NCBI RefSeq assembly: GCF_001718415.1 | Contig: NZ_CP013378.1 | Coordinates: forward strand, 1,178,001 to 1,242,000 | DNA: 64,000 nucleotides | Reading direction: 5' to 3' | From: Burkholderia pseudomultivorans | GTDB lineage: Bacteria > Pseudomonadota > Gammaproteobacteria > Burkholderiales > Burkholderiaceae | Shown here: piece by piece, positions 63,919-64,000 of the stretch | Numbering within the stretch: the first letter of the stretch is position 1 | Layout of the letters: the number at the start of each line of letters is the position of its first letter | Program-made: the position numbers and the translations under genes | Notes under the pieces: model-generated | The model's input: the letters and a program-made list of their open reading frames with translations, nothing else | What the model was told of the DNA's origin: nothing | Databases searched by the model: none

Positions 63919-64000
63919 GTCCGCCGCGCCGGGCGGCCCCCGGCCGATCGTTCCAGCTCATGAACTGGCGAACCGGATGACGAACCGGTCCAGTTCGGCC

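Overview
The window reads as part of a Burkholderia chromosome, most likely from the B. cepacia complex and possibly a secondary replicon. The reasons are the very high GC content, the strong third-position GC bias, an OpcP-type trimeric porin, a small Burkholderia-type H-NS protein, many LysR regulators and a dense catabolic and transport gene content. This placement is inference from gene style; no marker gene (rRNA, ribosomal protein) is present. I see no tRNA, rRNA, CRISPR array or insertion sequence. It contains about 58 protein genes.

Region 1 (1-11.7 kb) is a gallate/tannin catabolic block. A minus-strand operon runs from an unknown membrane protein through gallate dioxygenase, an aromatic-acid MFS transporter, a LigJ-type 4-oxalomesaconate hydratase, a 4-carboxy-4-hydroxy-2-oxoadipate aldolase and a ModA-like binding protein. 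A secreted tannase/feruloyl esterase follows and runs off the left edge. A divergent LysR-type regulator with two HTH domains probably controls it. Together these would take tannin esters to gallate and then to pyruvate and oxaloacetate. No oxalomesaconate tautomerase is seen.

Region 2 (11.9-17.4 kb) holds an H-NS-like protein and a retron-type reverse transcriptase. The roughly 200 nt upstream of the reverse transcriptase are packed with inverted repeats, a candidate msr-msd RNA. A DUF389 membrane protein, an RmlD-like reductase and a DoxX protein complete the region.

Region 3 (17.8-37.9 kb) looks like an oxidative scavenging island, probably for organosulfur or related heteroatom compounds. 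It has five luciferase-like flavin monooxygenases, a DszC/SfnC-like acyl-CoA-dehydrogenase-fold enzyme and a sulfonate-type binding protein with an OsmC partner. It also has a porin, a complete Dpp/Opp-type ABC importer and a TonB-ExbB-ExbD operon whose last gene is another flavin monooxygenase. No flavin reductase is visible, so one must be supplied from elsewhere.

Region 4 (38-46.9 kb) carries an LprI-like periplasmic protein. Next is an operon of DUF3311 protein, sodium:solute symporter, YtcJ-type amidohydrolase and overlapping CobW-family GTPase, then a LysR/pirin/WrbA group and a small secreted basic protein.

Region 5 (47-54 kb) has an LrgA/LrgB pair, a cofactor-free haloperoxidase-like hydrolase and a TetR-Ohr-esterase unit with three matching TetR-type operators. 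An ABC exporter ends the region.

Region 6 (54-64 kb) contains an isochorismatase / XapX / YtcJ amidohydrolase / DoxX operon, a divergent second XapX gene and a LysR gene. It also has an MscS channel fused to a cyclic-nucleotide-binding domain, a winged-helix/AAA signalling regulator and an HD-domain protein.
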